The notes beneath the pieces are model-generated. The model was not told the DNA's origin. It saw only the letters and a list, made by a program, of their open reading frames with translations, and ran no database searches. Made by a program: the position numbers and the translations under genes. 7,348 bases of DNA, from assembly GCA_016919605.1 (NCBI GenBank), contig JACXTQ010000351.1:1-7348 (forward strand), read 5' to 3'. This document shows, in pieces, positions 6,124-7,348 of the stretch. This stretch comes from Methylovulum sp. (GTDB lineage Bacteria; Pseudomonadota; Gammaproteobacteria; Methylococcales; Methylomonadaceae). Position 1 is the first letter of the stretch; the number at the start of each line of letters is the position of its first letter.

Positions 6124-6180
6124 AAGGCGGTATTTATAGGGCAACTCCCCTGCCCTTGCCTTATTTTTAAGAATTTTTTT
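6124..6180 (+). terminator. Two-tier hairpin terminator after the membrane protein gene
   Basis: An outer stem AAGGC (6124-6128)/GCCTT (6158-6162) encloses an inner stem AGGGCA (6138-6143)/TGCCCT (6151-6156). TTATTTTT and then TTTTTTT follow on the plus strand. It begins 17 bases after the stop of the membrane protein gene and ends where the next promoter begins, separating two transcription units. Confidence 0.55.
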
Positions 6181-6207
6181 GACAACCTCAACATTAGCGT
6201 GTAAATT
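6179..6207 (+). promoter_or_regulatory. Sigma-70 promoter for the RbfA-like/rtcB unit
   Basis: A perfect -35 hexamer TTGACA (6179-6184) is followed 17 bp later by TAAATT (6202-6207, four of six matches to TATAAT). Transcription would start near 6214 and give a leader of about 195 nt before the RbfA-like gene. The -35 box abuts the T-tract of the preceding terminator. Many rtcB operons use sigma-54 with RtcR; I see no such site here. Confidence 0.6.
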
Positions 6208-6234
6208 GCCGCGCTTTATTCCATTTATCTGCAT

Positions 6235-6286
6235 TTAGGAGGCTGCCATGTTCGATAGTGTCATTAATTCCAGCCTCGCGTCCTAA
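6235..6286 (+). promoter_or_regulatory. Leader hairpin that buries a Shine-Dalgarno
   Basis: TTAGGA (6235-6240) pairs with TCCTAA (6281-6286), and GGCTG (6241-6245) pairs with CAGCC (6271-6275). That makes 11 base pairs with a 5-base bulge; GAGGCTG/CAGCCTC is an alternative register of the same arms. Every base of the perfect Shine-Dalgarno AGGAGG (6237-6242) is paired, and the ATG at 6248 lies in the loop. Such a fold could gate translation of the short ORF or be the core of a structured RNA. No known riboswitch was recognised. Confidence 0.5.
6248..6286 (+). CDS. Possible 12-residue leader peptide
   Basis: The ORF reads MFDSVINSSLAS and stops at TAA (6284-6286). It is preceded by a perfect AGGAGG with ideal 5-base spacing, about 35 nt into the presumed transcript. 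Its 3' end forms the right arm of the hairpin that hides its own Shine-Dalgarno. Three or four Ser codons in twelve is notable but not the run of one amino acid seen in classic attenuators. It may be a regulatory leader peptide, the remnant of a lost gene, or chance. Confidence 0.35.
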   Translation: MFDSVINSSLAS

Positions 6287-6301
6287 CCCTCGGTAATTTA
6301 T

Positions 6302-6318
6302 CCGATCTTAAGGATCGG
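6302..6318 (+). repeat. Hairpin CCGATC-N5-GATCGG in the leader
   Basis: CCGATC (6302-6307) pairs with GATCGG (6313-6318) across TTAAG, followed by GG. An upstream TCGG (6290-6293) can pair instead with CCGA (6302-6305), so two exclusive folds are possible. A run of eight T follows only at 6341-6348, after A6, which is too far for a standard terminator. The remaining bases to 6399 show no gene. Confidence 0.45.
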
Positions 6319-6399
6319 GGCTTCCACAAAAAATAATCCATTTTTTTTAACACAACCGAACACGGTAGGGTTTTGCTTTGCCTAGTGTTTCTGGTCAGT

Positions 6400-6404
6400 G
6401 GGAG
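6400..6404 (+). promoter_or_regulatory. Ribosome binding site fixing the RbfA-like start
   Basis: GGGAG stands five bases before the ATG at 6410. An in-frame GTG at 6398 would overlap this site and has no Shine-Dalgarno of its own, so ATG 6410 is the preferred start. Confidence 0.65.
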
Positions 6405-6409
6405 TTTCT

Positions 6410-6835
6410 ATGAATAACCAACTTCGTTGGACAAAAAACGCGGCGCGTCTTTGTGCCGATATTGGCGCGGAAGACGGTATTGACCCGCGTTACGCGTCTG
6501 CCAAACAGGCGCGGAAAAAAGCCCCGCGCAAAAACTTGCAAATGTGTAAGGAAGCCGCCCGTATTGTGTCGCTGGTGTTGACAGGCGAAGCGCAACAGGC
6601 TTTGCTGCGTGATTTGGTGGTGGTGTCAGTAGAGCCGGAAGGTCACGGCCAAAGCGTCTGTGTGACAGTGGGGCGCTATACCATGGATAGTGATGTTTGC
6701 GAAACCGAAGTGCTGGTGGCCTTACATAGCGTCCAAGGTCTGTTGCGCTCGGCGTTGGCTCACGCGTTGCACCGCAAGCATACGCCGACCTTAACATTCC
6801 GTTATGCGGGTGTGTTGGGTGGAGGAGTCCGCTAA
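6410..6835 (+). CDS. RbfA-like protein encoded with RtcB
   Basis: From the ATG at 6410 the protein has 141 residues. Residues 1-45 are basic and low in hydrophobics (KQARKKAPRKN at 32-42). From about 43 onward it follows the order of ribosome-binding factor A: a helix (MCKEAARIVSLVLTG), a strand (LRDLVVVSVEPEG), a strand (SVCVTVGRY), a helix (VLVALHSVQGLLRSALAHAL) and the closing strand (TPTLTFRYAG). RbfA binds the small ribosomal subunit near the 16S decoding region during maturation. This copy diverges and has an N-terminal extension, so it is a paralogue rather than the housekeeping rbfA, which normally lies by infB. Its TAA overlaps the rtcB ATG by one base, so both are made together. A 30S- or RNA-binding partner for the ligase is the natural inference. 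The assignment is by pattern, not by search. Confidence 0.65.
   Translation: MNNQLRWTKNAARLCADIGAEDGIDPRYASAKQARKKAPRKNLQMCKEAARIVSLVLTGEAQQALLRDLVVVSVEPEGHGQSVCVTVGRYTMDSDVCETEVLVALHSVQGLLRSALAHALHRKHTPTLTFRYAGVLGGGVR
6821..6827 (+). promoter_or_regulatory. Strong ribosome binding site of rtcB
   Basis: GGAGGAG ends seven bases before the ATG at 6835 and lies within the last codons of the RbfA-like gene, supporting the rtcB start and coupled expression. Confidence 0.7.
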
Positions 6836-7338
6836 TGCCTATCCAAACTATCATCACTAAAGGTAAAGTCCCGGTCAAAATTTATACCAATGACATTGAA
6901 CCGGCGGCCTACCAACAGCTTTATAAGTTGTCGCAATTGCCCTTTCTCCATAGCCATATTGCCGTCATGCCGGATGTACACTGCGGCAAGGGAGCGACGG
7001 TAGGCTCGGTGGTCCCGACAGCGGGCGCGATTATTCCGGCGGCGGTGGGCGTGGATATAGGCTGTGGCATGAATGCCCTGCGCTTGTCGATTAAAGCCCA
7101 CGATTTGCCGGATAATTTGCGTTCCTTGCGCTTGTTTATCGAGGCGGCGATTCCGGTCGGGTTTAACATGCACAAACAAGACCGGGCCAAGCAATCGACC
7201 GTCACTGCCTTGGCGGTGGGCTTGCACAGTATATTAGGCAAGCACCGCAAGCTTAATGCCATGCAGAAAAAGCCCTATCAAACCTGGGTGCGGCAACTGG
7301 GCACTTTAGGCGGCGGCAACCATTTCATACTATTGTAA
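6835..7338 (+). CDS. rtcB: RNA-splicing ligase RtcB, N-terminal 167 residues only
   Basis: RtcB joins RNA ends with 2',3'-cyclic phosphate (or 3'-phosphate) to 5'-OH ends, using GTP and Mn2+, in tRNA splicing or RNA repair. The first part is typical: MPDVHCGKGATVG (45-57), VGVDIGCG with metal ligands Asp74 and Cys77 (71-78), and GTLGGGNHF with Asn162 and His163 (156-164). Normal RtcB proteins have about 400 residues and continue past GGGNHFI with an acidic residue. Here the frame reads Leu-Leu-stop. The later metal-binding histidines and the histidine that takes GMP are absent, so this fragment cannot ligate by the known mechanism. Other frames of the last bases do not resemble the expected continuation. 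A frameshift, an insertion at about 7328, or a sequence error are the options; only ten bases remain to the window edge. Confidence 0.85.
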   Translation: MPIQTIITKGKVPVKIYTNDIEPAAYQQLYKLSQLPFLHSHIAVMPDVHCGKGATVGSVVPTAGAIIPAAVGVDIGCGMNALRLSIKAHDLPDNLRSLRLFIEAAIPVGFNMHKQDRAKQSTVTALAVGLHSILGKHRKLNAMQKKPYQTWVRQLGTLGGGNHFILL

Positions 7339-7348
7339 CCATAGTTTG

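Noticed and set aside
6235..6330. End of an IS200/IS605-type element or TnpB guide RNA
   Set aside because: The hairpins and GGGGCTTCCAC tail recall such ends, but there is no tnpA/tnpB, no element partner end and no flanking tetranucleotide that I can confirm.
6408..6878. Long minus-strand ORF of 156 codons opposite the RbfA-like gene
   Set aside because: It is a shadow of the coding strand; the plus frame has a good ribosome site, family pattern and coupling to rtcB, while this one resembles nothing.
7320..7348. Intein or group II intron within rtcB
   Set aside because: The frame stops within three codons, which excludes an intein, and the bases after the break lack the GTGYG start of group II introns.

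Overview
The window looks like about 7.3 kb of chromosome from a free-living, nitrogen-fixing gammaproteobacterium. A methanotroph of the Methylomonas/Methylobacter kind would fit, but that placement is an inference from gene content and moderate GC, not from a marker gene. Eleven genes are supported with varying confidence. None is a transposase, and I see no tRNA, rRNA or CRISPR array.

Left part, minus strand. A pirin-family cupin (1-650) runs off the left edge. A possible small membrane-peptide ORF overlaps its start by ATGA. Next comes a gene-poor, AT-rich stretch (651-1086) holding several inverted repeats. Upstream of that, an aldo/keto reductase (1785-2654) and an exported retropepsin-like aspartic protease (1087-1788) form a translationally coupled pair.

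Centre, minus strand. A long-chain flavodoxin of NifF type (3601-4155) is followed three bases later by a 4Fe-4S leucine-rich-repeat-variant (LRV) protein (2815-3597), a family first known from the Azotobacter nif region. A good -24/-12 (sigma-54) promoter lies at 4211-4226, so this pair is probably a nitrogen-fixation transcription unit in which the flavodoxin feeds electrons to nitrogenase. No perfect NifA site was found upstream.

Right of centre, plus strand. A likely operon encodes a secreted LprI-like protein (lysozyme-inhibitor family), a periplasmic N-acetylmuramoyl-L-alanine amidase and a small membrane protein of unknown function (4471-6107). The first two suggest a cell-wall theme. 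It ends in a terminator-like hairpin at about 6124-6170.

Right end, plus strand. A strong-looking sigma-70 promoter (6179-6207) opens a leader of about 195 nt. This leader contains a perfect Shine-Dalgarno, a 12-codon ORF, a hairpin that would bury that Shine-Dalgarno, and a second hairpin. It leads to an RbfA-like protein (6410-6835) whose stop overlaps the start of rtcB, the RNA ligase. The pair suggests RNA or ribosome repair. The rtcB frame stops at codon 168, directly after the conserved GGGNHF motif and before the histidine that carries GMP. In this window it is therefore only the first ~40% of a ligase, perhaps broken by a frameshift or an insertion just at the window edge. This truncated pair with its structured leader is the most interesting part of the window.
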